From the IMG/VR virus record IMGVR_UViG_3300020731_000051, positions 1-32,952 of that record: a DNA stretch of 32,952 nt, one strand, 5' to 3'. Position 1 is the first letter of the stretch. Each line of letters begins with the position of its first letter. The notes beneath the pieces are model-generated. The model was given only the letters and a program-made list of their open reading frames with translations. It made no database searches and had not been told where the DNA came from. Of this stretch, positions 7,304-13,476 are shown in pieces. Source of the stretch: a virus. The position numbers and the translations under genes were made by a program.

Positions 7304-7449
7304 TGGCAAGTTTTGCAGATGTGTTTGTCGAAGGCAACAATGTCCTCGAGAACATTAAGATCGTTCTTACCGAACGAGATTACGAACTAGCTCGGCGCTA
7401 CTTGATTAAGCATAACGCCCAGGACTTGTTTGGTATGCTCGGCCTATGA
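7303..7449 (+). CDS. 48-aa hypothetical protein between ATPase and resolvase
   Basis: GTG 7303 overlaps the upstream TAG and the stop TGA 7447-7449 overlaps the ATG of the resolvase (ATGA). The product has a mixed strand and helix composition (FADVFVEGNNV, then a basic helix ERDYELARRYLIKHN). No family is recognised. The tight double overlap is the main evidence that it is translated. Confidence 0.6.
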   Translation: MASFADVFVEGNNVLENIKIVLTERDYELARRYLIKHNAQDLFGMLGL

Positions 7450-7811
7450 GTACCTATGGCAAGCGCAAAGGTTCTAAGTTTGAGACAGATGTTCTTGGGT
7501 GGTTAAGGGGAAGACTACCCAAGGCAATGACAGAAAGGCTTGCCCTCGCGGGGGCTAATGACGAGGGTGATTTAGTCCTTATCGTTGCGGGCAAGCCTTA
7601 TGTCTTTGAGTTGAAGGCAAGAGCCAAGTTGGATCTGCCACAGTTCTGGCGTGAAGCGGTAGTCGAAGCACAGAACTATGCCAAAGCTCGCAATCTTACT
7701 GAAGTTCCCCCATCGTATGTGATTGTCAAGCGCAGAAGCGCCGGCATTGAAGATGCGTGGGTCATCCAAACACTAGACCAATGGGCAAGGATCCATGATG
7801 ACCAAGCCTGA
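7446..7811 (+). CDS. PD-(D/E)XK nuclease, Holliday junction resolvase-like
   Basis: 121 residues. The order of motifs fits archaeal Hjc-like and phage resolvases: GSKFETDVLGWLR (Glu13), NDEGDLVL (Asp42), YVFELKARAKLDL (Glu55-x-Lys57) and a following helix with EAQNY (Gln76). It would cleave branched DNA arising in replication or recombination, or act as a general endonuclease. The start ATG 7446 overlaps the previous stop. The gene lies in the replication block between the ATPase and the primase. Confidence 0.8.
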   Translation: MSTYGKRKGSKFETDVLGWLRGRLPKAMTERLALAGANDEGDLVLIVAGKPYVFELKARAKLDLPQFWREAVVEAQNYAKARNLTEVPPSYVIVKRRSAGIEDAWVIQTLDQWARIHDDQA

Positions 7812-8166
7812 TCTTGGAGCAATACTCGAAGCGTATGGATTGAATGTATCGGCGCGGTATGGCTGGGTGCCATGCAAGTGTGTAGTGCATGACGATAGCC
7901 ATGCCAGTGCCGCATATAACTTAGACAAGCAACAGTACAACTGTCTTGTTTGCCAATTACTTGGCGATGTGTATGATCTGGTCGCCCGTAAAGAAAACTT
8001 AAAGGAGTTTACCGATGTTAAACGCAGAGCAGAAAGCCTTGCTAACGGAAGCAGCGCAAAGGTACGCGGACCACATAGAGCCGCAGGCTCTGTCCTACCT
8101 ACAGGAGCGCGGAATAAGCCCGCAGGTGGCAAGTACCTACCAGCTTGGAAGCGTGGTAGAGCCTAG
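7798..8166 (+). CDS. Primase zinc-binding (CHC2-like) ORF
   Basis: 122 residues from ATG 7798, chosen over ATG 7795 because AAGGA (7787-7791) is better spaced. VPCKCVVHDDSHASAAYN with Cys26, Cys28 and His31, then YNCLVC with Cys49 and Cys52, matches the CHC2 zinc ribbon of DnaG-type primases, which recognises template DNA. The TOPRIM catalytic part is a separate ORF starting at 8015 in another frame, so the last 152 bases are read in two frames. The tail (GKYLPAWKRGRA) is basic. The protein probably works in trans with the TOPRIM chain. Confidence 0.8.
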   Translation: MTKPDLGAILEAYGLNVSARYGWVPCKCVVHDDSHASAAYNLDKQQYNCLVCQLLGDVYDLVARKENLKEFTDVKRRAESLANGSSAKVRGPHRAAGSVLPTGARNKPAGGKYLPAWKRGRA

Positions 8167-8650
8167 TGTTGGTCATGAGCATGCTGTGGGCATGCTTAGT
8201 ATTCCTTATCGCACTCCTTCTGGAGTGGTTGGAATAAAGTTTCGCCGGATTGATGGCGGTACACCGAAGTACCTATGGCCAACAGGTCAAAAGATTGGAC
8301 TATTTAATGTGCAAGACTTGCATAAATCATCAAACACAATCGCTATCTGCGAGGGAGAGATTGACACAATCATTCTTTCTGGGTGTGTTGGTATTCCTAG
8401 CGTGGGCGTGGCTGGTGTTAGCCAATGGAAAGCGCACTTTCCTAAACTCTTTGAGCCGTATACGAAAGTCTTAATCTTTGCTGATAACGACGTGAAGGAA
8501 GATGGTCGTAACCCAGGACAAGAGCTGGCCAAGCGGATCAAGGAAGATCTGCCAGCTGCCATCGTGGTGGGTCTGCCAGGCAATGAGGATGTGAATGATC
8601 TATACTTGCATTATGGCAAAGAGTGGTTTGATGAACGGATCGCAGCATGA
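8015..8650 (+). CDS. TOPRIM primase catalytic ORF
   Basis: 211 residues from ATG 8015, with AAAGGAG at about 8000-8006. The TOPRIM core is visible: ICEGEIDTI (Glu113, Asp117) and LIFADND (Asp157, Asp159), the acidic metal-binding residues of DnaG-type primases. Upstream lie a helical part (1-45) and the strand-rich linker found in phage primases (IPYRTPSGVVGIKFRR). It lacks a zinc domain, which the overlapping upstream ORF supplies. With the RecA-like ATPase it makes a minimal primase and helicase set. The stop overlaps the methyltransferase ATG (ATGA). Confidence 0.85.
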   Translation: MLNAEQKALLTEAAQRYADHIEPQALSYLQERGISPQVASTYQLGSVVEPSVGHEHAVGMLSIPYRTPSGVVGIKFRRIDGGTPKYLWPTGQKIGLFNVQDLHKSSNTIAICEGEIDTIILSGCVGIPSVGVAGVSQWKAHFPKLFEPYTKVLIFADNDVKEDGRNPGQELAKRIKEDLPAAIVVGLPGNEDVNDLYLHYGKEWFDERIAA

Positions 8651-9465
8651 GTACATTCGTTAGTTTGTTTGCTGGCGTTGGTGGTTTTGATCTTGGACTT
8701 GAACGATCAGGTCACACATGCGTTGGTCAAGTGGAAATTGACAAGCATGCACAAAAGATTTTGAAGAAGCATTGGCCTGATGTACCGATGCATGATGATG
8801 TAACTACTGCTGTTGAATGGGCAAAGGAGATTGATTTAATTGGACGAGTTGACATTGTTTGCGGGGGCTTTCCCTGCCAAGATGTATCCGTTGCTGGCAA
8901 ACGTGCTGGAGCAGGAGCTGGGACACGAAGTGGATTATTCTGGGACGCTATACGATTTGCGCAAGAAGTTAAAGCAAAAACAATCCTCTTGGAAAATGTC
9001 CCAGGACTTTTATCAAGCAACCAAGGACGCGATTTTGGAACAGTCCTCACTACATTGGCCGACGCAGGGTATAGCCACATCGAGTGGAGAATTTTGGACA
9101 GCCAATACTTTGGAGTACCCCAACGCCGTCGTCGAGTCTTCATTGTCGGAAGTGTTACAGACAGAAGCGCCAACCCGATATTCATTGAGCGCAAAAGCAG
9201 CCGAGGGGATACTACGCAGAGCCAACAAGCGGGGCAAGACTTTACCAGAAGCGCTACAAAAAGCGCTAGAAAAAGTAGCCCAAGCGTAGGCAACTTTGAA
9301 TTGTATGACTTTCCCGCTGAGGATGTTGCACCAACTCTAAGTGCTATGCGCACTAGAGACATGATGGCATTTGGTCAGACAAGTTTTGCTGGCTATTCCA
9401 ATGGCGTAACCACTCTTACAGCTACATCCTACAAGCGACCAGAAGACAATGTTGTGGTTCACTAA
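8647..9465 (+). CDS. C5 cytosine DNA methyltransferase, catalytic part (split gene)
   Basis: 272 residues. Motif I is FAGVGGFD (8-15), motif II VEID (29-32), motif IV GGFPCQDV with catalytic Cys77, motif VI ENV (116-118) and motif VIII QRRRRVF (159-165). A target-recognition region follows. The frame then stops at TAA 9463-9465 before motifs IX and X, which are in the +1 frame at 9449-9841. It would methylate cytosine C5 in phage DNA, presumably protecting it from host restriction. It is either a natural two-chain enzyme like M.AquI or a frameshifted gene. The part at about 9167-9290 has Ser/Arg/Gln-rich wording and is overprinted by another good frame. Confidence 0.88.
   Translation: MSTFVSLFAGVGGFDLGLERSGHTCVGQVEIDKHAQKILKKHWPDVPMHDDVTTAVEWAKEIDLIGRVDIVCGGFPCQDVSVAGKRAGAGAGTRSGLFWDAIRFAQEVKAKTILLENVPGLLSSNQGRDFGTVLTTLADAGYSHIEWRILDSQYFGVPQRRRRVFIVGSVTDRSANPIFIERKSSRGDTTQSQQAGQDFTRSATKSARKSSPSVGNFELYDFPAEDVAPTLSAMRTRDMMAFGQTSFAGYSNGVTTLTATSYKRPEDNVVVH
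8882..9289 (+). CDS. Putative overprinted ORF inside the methyltransferase gene
   Basis: An open frame of 135 residues in the +1 frame relative to the methyltransferase, from ATG 8882 (TTG 8840 gives 149 residues). Unlike ordinary shadow frames it looks protein-like: helical LRKKLKQKQSSWKMSQ, then WPTQGI, NTLEYPN, SSLSEVL and a closing KAAEGILRRANKRGKTLP helix. I recall phage proteins near C5 methyltransferases ending in a similar K-A-C-x-GILRRAxKRGK-x-LP motif, but cannot verify this here. No ribosome binding site is evident. It could be a genuine dual-coding gene, or a shadow made regular by conserved methyltransferase motifs. Confidence 0.4.
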   Translation: MYPLLANVLEQELGHEVDYSGTLYDLRKKLKQKQSSWKMSQDFYQATKDAILEQSSLHWPTQGIATSSGEFWTANTLEYPNAVVESSLSEVLQTEAPTRYSLSAKAAEGILRRANKRGKTLPEALQKALEKVAQA

Positions 9466-9841
9466 AGGTCGCAGAGCGCAAAGCGTTGACGATTATGAAA
9501 CATGGATAGCGGGGGGGGTAATGCCTACATTGAACGCATTTGATAACGGCGATGTTCGCACGACTATTCTCATCATAGACGGCACCCGCGTGAACGATGT
9601 ACGAGTGTATGATGATCCTATTATTCAGACAGTTATATCCAGATGGGGAACAGGTGGTGGCAACGTGCCAGCAATTCAACAAGAAGGTACTGTAGTGCGC
9701 CGACTTACTCCAGTAGAGACTGAACGCTTGCAGGGCTTTCCAGATAACTGGACAGATGGGCAAGCTGATAGTCATCGGTATAAGCAGATGGGTAACGCAG
9801 TTACTGTCAATGTTATTGAATGGATTGGCGCTCGACTGTGA
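9449..9841 (+). CDS. C5 cytosine methyltransferase, C-terminal part (motifs IX and X)
   Basis: 130 residues in the +1 frame relative to the catalytic part, overlapping it by 17 bases. RRLTPVETERLQGFPDNW (84-101) is motif IX and QMGNAV (113-118) is motif X of C5 methyltransferases. Read together with 8647-9465 it completes a normal methyltransferase of about 400 residues. ATG 9449 could be its own start, with only a weak upstream AGAAG. Otherwise the chain would need a +1 frameshift near 9449-9463, or the base count there is wrong. It ends overlapping the GTG of the Ntn hydrolase gene. Confidence 0.8.
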   Translation: MLWFTKGRRAQSVDDYETWIAGGVMPTLNAFDNGDVRTTILIIDGTRVNDVRVYDDPIIQTVISRWGTGGGNVPAIQQEGTVVRRLTPVETERLQGFPDNWTDGQADSHRYKQMGNAVTVNVIEWIGARL

Positions 9842-10395
9842 CAACCATTGTGGGCATACAGGGACCAACATGGGCTGTCATCGGTGGTGACAGTCGTGTT
9901 GTGGACGGCGGAAAGATAACCGACTTGCCCAAAAATGCTGGAAAAATTTTTAGAAAAAATGAATACATCGTTGCCATTGCCGGTGACTTTCGCGTGGGTC
10001 AAATCCTGCAACACGCCTTTGACTATCCCAAGCCGCCAGACAATTTAAACCAAGAAGGCATGGATCGTTGGATGACTGCTGAGTTTATCCCGCTGCTCCA
10101 AGAGCATTACAAAGAAATGAACTACACAGTTGATAACGATTTGGGAAGTGAGGTTCTCATTGCAATCTCAGGAATTATCTACGCCTTGGATCAGGACTGG
10201 ACTTGGGCAAGAGATAGACGAGGCATTTATGCAGCTGGTTCAGGACAGGCTTATGCCTACGGCGCACTCAGTGCTTACAATTTCCCTAAGTCTGCAAGTG
10301 ATGCAACTAGCATCATCAAGCAAGCAATCAAAATCTCAGCTTCATATGATGTTAACACAGCCGAGCCAGCCATCGTCTTTAGCCAGGAGCCATGA
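9838..10395 (+). CDS. HslV/proteasome-like Ntn hydrolase
   Basis: 185 residues. The start GTG 9838 (overlapping the previous TGA) is preferred over the longer frame start at 9820 because it gives Met followed by TTIVGIQG, matching the N-terminal TTIV of mature HslV and 20S beta subunits. Counting that Thr as 1, GGDSR places Asp at 17 as in HslV, and a Lys follows in the LPKNAGKIF segment. A later IAISG..GIYAAGSGQAYAYGA segment matches the second half of the fold, including the GSG turn. It is probably a self-processed peptidase. Its target and any partner are unknown. No unfoldase is encoded nearby. Confidence 0.75.
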   Translation: MTTIVGIQGPTWAVIGGDSRVVDGGKITDLPKNAGKIFRKNEYIVAIAGDFRVGQILQHAFDYPKPPDNLNQEGMDRWMTAEFIPLLQEHYKEMNYTVDNDLGSEVLIAISGIIYALDQDWTWARDRRGIYAAGSGQAYAYGALSAYNFPKSASDATSIIKQAIKISASYDVNTAEPAIVFSQEP

Positions 10396-10589
10396 CCGAG
10401 TATTATGATCCGCATTTCATAGGCGGACCGCTAGATGGCGGGCGTGTATCTATGGCGTACTGGATCTTAGATGAAGTGCAATATGTGATGCACGACGCAG
10501 GGGGAAACAATATGTTATTCTTATACCAATTGGACGAATCGGACAAAAATTACCATTACGTAAACCCAGCAAAGGAGCACAATGACTAA
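10392..10589 (+). CDS. 65-aa hypothetical protein with a GGPLDGG motif
   Basis: ATG 10392 overlaps the upstream stop (ATGA), and its end overlaps the next start by 8 bases. FIGGPLDGG near the N-terminus is a motif found in many small phage proteins of unknown function. The remainder is strand-like (YVMHDAGGNNMLFLYQL) and acidic. No enzyme signature is seen. Confidence 0.7.
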   Translation: MTEYYDPHFIGGPLDGGRVSMAYWILDEVQYVMHDAGGNNMLFLYQLDESDKNYHYVNPAKEHND

Positions 10590-10869
10590 AGAACGTGATT
10601 TTGCCGCAGATGTTTGGGCAATTATGGACGATCTTGGTAACCTGCTCATTAGCAAGCAAGAGGATTACGGCCCAGGTAATGTTAACAATGCCTACGGCGG
10701 ACCGATCAATGGTCTACTTGTGCGCATTGGAGATAAGTTCGAGCGACTCAAGCACCTTTATGGCAATGGCATTGAGCCAAACCATGAATCGATTGAAGAC
10801 TCGTTCAAGGACATGGCTAACTATGCCATCATCGCCCTGATGGTAGAACGCGGGCTTTGGCCGAAATGA
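10582..10869 (+). CDS. DUF1599-like protein (nucleotide modification-associated domain 1)
   Basis: 95 residues from ATG 10582, with AAAGGAG just upstream. KQEDYGPGN (about 26-34), then RIGDKFERLKHL (47-58) and ESIEDSFKDMANYAIIALM (about 69-87), matches the all-helical DUF1599 family, which is predicted to be linked to modified nucleotides or nucleotide pyrophosphohydrolase-like folds. The acidic and Lys-rich helices agree with a metal-dependent nucleotide-binding site. It sits a few genes after the methyltransferase. The exact substrate is not known. Confidence 0.75.
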   Translation: MTKERDFAADVWAIMDDLGNLLISKQEDYGPGNVNNAYGGPINGLLVRIGDKFERLKHLYGNGIEPNHESIEDSFKDMANYAIIALMVERGLWPK

Positions 10870-11018
10870 GTCAGGATATTGCCAAGGCAAGGCAGAAGAT
10901 TGAAGATGCTAAAACATCAGTTCCATTGGATCACAAAGATTACGAATGGATGGATGGCTTTAATCACGGACTTGACTGGGCAATTCGCATACTTGATAAA
11001 GATAAGAGCGCATCGTGA
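10866..11018 (+). CDS. 50-aa hypothetical protein
   Basis: ATG 10866 overlaps the DUF1599 stop and TGA 11016-11018 overlaps the GTG of the endonuclease gene. It is helical and charged, with HKDYEWMDGFNHGLDWAI in the middle, a wording often seen in short phage proteins. No family is named. Double overlap with real genes supports it. Confidence 0.6.
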   Translation: MSQDIAKARQKIEDAKTSVPLDHKDYEWMDGFNHGLDWAIRILDKDKSAS

Positions 11019-11305
11019 CCGCATCGTATGAGTTAAAGCGCAAACATAATTTCATGCATCGCTATGGAATTACCATTGAAGAGTATGAAGCAATCTTTGA
11101 GCAACAGAATGGCCTATGCGCCATCTGCGAGCAACCCGAAAGCCATGGGCGTAACGGCAAGATCCACCCGCTATCGGTCGATCATAACCATGTTACCGGT
11201 CATGTGCGTGGTTTGCTATGCAATAACTGCAATACCAAACTGGGCTACTTCGAGAGCAAACATATCATCATGCGCTTGATCGCATACTTAATGAGGCAAA
11301 AATGA
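11015..11305 (+). CDS. Recombination endonuclease VII-like HNH nuclease
   Basis: 96 residues from GTG 11015. YGITIEEYEAIFEQQNGLCAI leads into CAIC (Cys35, Cys38), then LSVDHNHVTGHVRGLLC with the DHNH catalytic motif (56-59) and CNNC (Cys69, Cys72). This is the endonuclease VII form of the HNH/zinc fold, which cuts branched DNA and can also act in packaging. It is complete for the family. A PD-(D/E)XK resolvase is also present at 7446, so the phage carries two different junction-type nucleases. ATGA-type overlaps flank it. Confidence 0.9.
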   Translation: MTASYELKRKHNFMHRYGITIEEYEAIFEQQNGLCAICEQPESHGRNGKIHPLSVDHNHVTGHVRGLLCNNCNTKLGYFESKHIIMRLIAYLMRQK

Positions 11306-11769
11306 GCATTATCGTTCCCCTAAGCATTGGCGATGTAACCTACTCAACCATCGAAGCAGTTGAGCGTTACAACTTTAACCGCGACAACGGCAGTTCTTGG
11401 TCAAACATTAGCAAGTCATGGCCAGAGGCTATCGCCCGTGAGATTAACGGCGTACTGGCTGAGATTGCAGTAGCTCGTTGGATGGATCGCTACCCATTCA
11501 CACTCTTTGCTGATCGCAAAGAAGGCGATGTTGGCGGACATGAAGTTCGATCAACCGCTTACTCATACGGCAAGCTGCTTTTCCAGAAAAAAGATCCAGA
11601 AGATCGCAAGTATTTTTTTGTAACAATTGATGGTCATTATGAAGCAACCATCGTGGGTTGGCTATGGGGCTGGGAAGGTAAGCAGGATCATTTCTGGGAC
11701 GAGAAAATGCCTGTGCCTTGCTACGCAGTACCGCAAAGCGCACTGCATGATCCAGGAGATTTGAATTGA
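11302..11769 (+). CDS. Hypothetical protein, possible PD-(D/E)XK-like fold
   Basis: 155 residues from ATG 11302 (ATGA overlap). REINGVLAEIAVARWMD, then EGDVGGHEVRSTAY and KYFFVTIDG, resembles the helix-Glu, Asp, Glu-x-Arg and strand order of PD-(D/E)XK enzymes, although a Lys is replaced by Arg at the ExK position. The tail is aromatic (GWLWGWEG). This reading is a guess from pattern. The protein could equally be a non-catalytic phage protein. It is followed by the sigma-like gene, whose TTG overlaps its stop. Confidence 0.6.
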   Translation: MSIIVPLSIGDVTYSTIEAVERYNFNRDNGSSWSNISKSWPEAIAREINGVLAEIAVARWMDRYPFTLFADRKEGDVGGHEVRSTAYSYGKLLFQKKDPEDRKYFFVTIDGHYEATIVGWLWGWEGKQDHFWDEKMPVPCYAVPQSALHDPGDLN

Positions 11770-12389
11770 GTTGGCTTGAAGATGCGCAAGAGATTGCCGG
11801 CACAGTCGCCCGCCAAGTCCACAAGCGTTACCACACGTATTTTGACATTGCGGATGTTAAACAAGAACTTATCGTCTGGGTCTTACGGCGTGAAGGTAAA
11901 TGTAAAGAGTGGCTTGACCATGAGCCAGGTACTGAAGATTACAAGTCTGGTGTTAACCTGCTTGCTAAAACTCTGCAACGCCATGCTGACAAGTATTGTC
12001 GCAGAGCTAAAGCGCAAGCGGTAGGTTACGAAACTCGGGATGAGGCGTACTACTCACCAGAGATGCTCGAAACTATCCTGCCATTTGTCTGGCAATCTGT
12101 CATTCCTACCAGCAACCCTGCTGGAGAGCGCGTTAGCGGGGGTGGAGCGCCTTCTGAGGGCGGTAACTACATCATCTCGGTCATTGATGTGCGCAAGGGC
12201 GTGAAGCGCTTAGAACCGGACGATCAGCTGATTTTGCACATGAAGTATGTTGAGCAAATGACCTATGAAAAGGTCGCTGAAACGCTAGAAGTATCACGCT
12301 CGTCTGCTGAGCGTAAGATCAAAGGCGCGTTGCGCCGGTTGGTAAAGGAACTAGGCGGGCAAGACCCGTGGGCAAGGAGCAAAGAGTAA
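11766..12389 (+). CDS. Sigma-factor-like HTH protein
   Basis: 207 residues from TTG 11766, with AGGAGA immediately upstream. The N-terminal half (about 10-85) is helical with DIADVKQELIVWVLRR, similar to sigma region 2. The C-terminal part (about 148-195), LEPDDQLILHMKYVEQMTYEKVAETLEVSRSSAERKI in pieces, is a clear region 4-type helix-turn-helix. A Gly/Pro-rich linker (about 115-135) joins them. It may direct host RNA polymerase to late promoters or act as a terminase-like or regulatory HTH protein. It is near the end of the early unit, a fitting place for a late-gene activator. Confidence 0.7.
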   Translation: MSWLEDAQEIAGTVARQVHKRYHTYFDIADVKQELIVWVLRREGKCKEWLDHEPGTEDYKSGVNLLAKTLQRHADKYCRRAKAQAVGYETRDEAYYSPEMLETILPFVWQSVIPTSNPAGERVSGGGAPSEGGNYIISVIDVRKGVKRLEPDDQLILHMKYVEQMTYEKVAETLEVSRSSAERKIKGALRRLVKELGGQDPWARSKE

Positions 12390-12574
12390 TGGCTACATAT
12401 GAATATCGCTGCAGTGTATGCAATATCGAGCTAGATGTTGAGCGTTCAATGTTTGAAGAAGCTATTGACCCGCAATGTTGCGGCATTGCTATGCGCCGCA
12501 CCTACTCTAGCCCACCGGTGAAGTTTAACGGCTCTGGCTTTTACTCTACTGATAACGCCAACCCACGGGCATAA
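12389..12574 (+). CDS. FmdB-like zinc-ribbon protein
   Basis: 61 residues from ATG 12389 (TAATG overlap with the sigma-like gene). ATYEYRCSVCNIELDVERS with Cys8 and Cys11, then CC at 30-31 and a closing VKFNGSGFYSTD, is the typical FmdB/CxxC_CXXC_SSSS regulatory-protein pattern. FmdB-type proteins bind zinc and are thought to be regulatory or DNA-associated. It is the last gene of the rightward early unit and is followed by a hairpin shared with the convergent leftward unit. Confidence 0.85.
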   Translation: MATYEYRCSVCNIELDVERSMFEEAIDPQCCGIAMRRTYSSPPVKFNGSGFYSTDNANPRA

Positions 12575-12579
12575 ATAAA

Positions 12580-12604
12580 CCCCGCGGACAGGAATGACGC
12601 GGGG
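12580..12604. terminator. Bidirectional terminator between convergent units
   Basis: Stem CCCCGCG (12580-12586) and CGCGGGG (12598-12604) with an 11-base loop, between the rightward FmdB-like gene and the leftward gene ending at 12613. The flank is more T-rich for leftward transcripts (the left flank reads taaataaa on the plus strand), so it probably works best on that side. Confidence 0.75.
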
Positions 12605-12612
12605 CTTATCTG

Positions 12613-12903
12613 TTATACAGTAGGCGATGACGGGTCGCGTACCTTGGCTATTATGCCATAACTATCGTCAACTGACAAAACATGCTTGCCGTAATCCTTA
12701 CGCAAGTTATTGACAGTGTTATATGGACCGACTGCGATAGCTGTTTTAAGGCTTGGATAGATCGCTACAGCCATCCATTGCTCGCGTTGGGCAGTCAGTT
12801 CCTCGACCAGTTCCCAGACGCGCTTAGCCATATCCTCGCTTGACTCTGCATCCTCTTCAAGCAGGGCGGCCATCTTTTTAATCTCGCTTGGCTTAGCTTT
12901 CAT
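12613..12903 (-). CDS. 96-aa hypothetical helical protein
   Basis: ATG 12903 overlaps the stop of the upstream gene (ATGA). The N-terminal half is a charged helix (KAKPSEIKKMAALLEEDAESSEDMA in pieces), followed by a strand-rich part (WMAVAIYPSLKTAIAVGPYNT). It has no Cys and no membrane span. It is the last gene of the leftward unit, before the terminator at 12580-12604. Function unknown. Confidence 0.65.
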   Translation of the reverse strand: MKAKPSEIKKMAALLEEDAESSEDMAKRVWELVEELTAQREQWMAVAIYPSLKTAIAVGPYNTVNNLRKDYGKHVLSVDDSYGIIAKVRDPSSPTV

Positions 12904-13112
12904 GCTAACTTTCTTTCAATAGATTGGATAATGGGACAAGGGTAGTCAATGCTTTCGCAATGAGAGCAGACGATGACTGGATCATCTGTAAGCACAATTA
13001 CTGGCTTATGCAATTCCACGACTGCTCGAAGTGCAGCCCATGCTTTGCTATCAAGCATAGACGCACCTTTGGCATATCTATCTATCTTTGCTAGCAATTC
13101 ATCGTGGGTCAT
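12900..13112 (-). CDS. Small Cys-containing protein, paralogue of the next gene
   Basis: 70 residues from ATG 13112, with a GGGAG site, beginning MTHDELLAKI. The longer frame to 13154 is less likely because it overlaps the upstream gene further and lacks a site. It shares with the 13109-13336 product the pattern MTHDELLA-x-I, AW-x-ALR-x-VVELH-x-P, two Cys pairs and a final (Y/W)PC-x-I-x(2)-I. It is a tandem duplicate. Cys at VCSHCES and YPCP suggests a metal site. Function unknown. Confidence 0.65.
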   Translation of the reverse strand: MTHDELLAKIDRYAKGASMLDSKAWAALRAVVELHKPVIVLTDDPVIVCSHCESIDYPCPIIQSIERKLA

Positions 13113-13336
13113 TGTAATCTCCCTTGAATGGCGCGGATAGTTTGGCAGGGCCAAACAACAGTATGTTCATCTTCGTTGCAGGTGCAGGCATAGCAAAGCG
13201 GTCCAAACGGCTCATGTAGTTCCACTACTGTGCGAAGGGCTAGCCAAGGAGCATTAGCCCATCGATGTTTATTACATTCAGGTTCGCAAACCTCTATCTC
13301 ATCATTAATAAGTGCTAGCAATTCATCGTGTGTCAT
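13109..13336 (-). CDS. Small Cys-rich protein, paralogue of the 12900-13112 gene
   Basis: 75 residues from ATG 13336 with AGGTGG upstream. It begins MTHDELLALI and carries CEPEC, CYACTC and WPCQTI, with WLALRTVVELHEP aligned to the same segment in its neighbour. Duplication followed by divergence is the simplest explanation. The several Cys and His residues suggest zinc binding. ATGA overlap with the next gene shows coupling. Confidence 0.65.
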   Translation of the reverse strand: MTHDELLALINDEIEVCEPECNKHRWANAPWLALRTVVELHEPFGPLCYACTCNEDEHTVVWPCQTIRAIQGRLQ

Positions 13337-13476
13337 TAGTAGCCACCTAGGCAATTTTTAGATTTGGTATGCCGCCGGTACTGCAAGGCGTACATGGTCT
13401 TAGTCGGGGCAAATAGTTCTACCTTGCAAGCACCACAGGTACCATACCATTCATCAGTTTCAATATCGTGTGTCAT
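13336..13476 (-). CDS. 46-aa zinc-ribbon-like micro-protein
   Basis: ATG 13476 overlaps the glycosyltransferase stop (ATGA) and TAA 13336-13338 overlaps the next ATG (TAATGA). It starts MTHDIETDEW and contains YGTCGACK and KNCLGGY with His between, a small metal-binding pattern. It also begins with the MTHD wording of the two paralogues that follow, which may reflect a shared gene start or codon copying. Function unknown. Confidence 0.55.
   Translation of the reverse strand: MTHDIETDEWYGTCGACKVELFAPTKTMYALQYRRHTKSKNCLGGY

Noticed and set aside
4835-7815. ATGACCAAGCCTGA word shared by the starts of the 4835 and 7798 genes
   Set aside because: The 14-base match covers only the MTKP gene start and is not continued, so it is probably coincidence of gene starts.
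8727-9362. Minus-strand 211-aa open frame antisense to the methyltransferase
   Set aside because: Leu/Ser/Arg/Cys-rich shadow opposite a strong coding frame, with no start site or unit on that strand here.
9508-9520. Run of eight G as the cause of the methyltransferase frameshift
   Set aside because: The run lies downstream of the shift, inside the frame that already reads motifs IX and X, so a length error there would not join the two frames.
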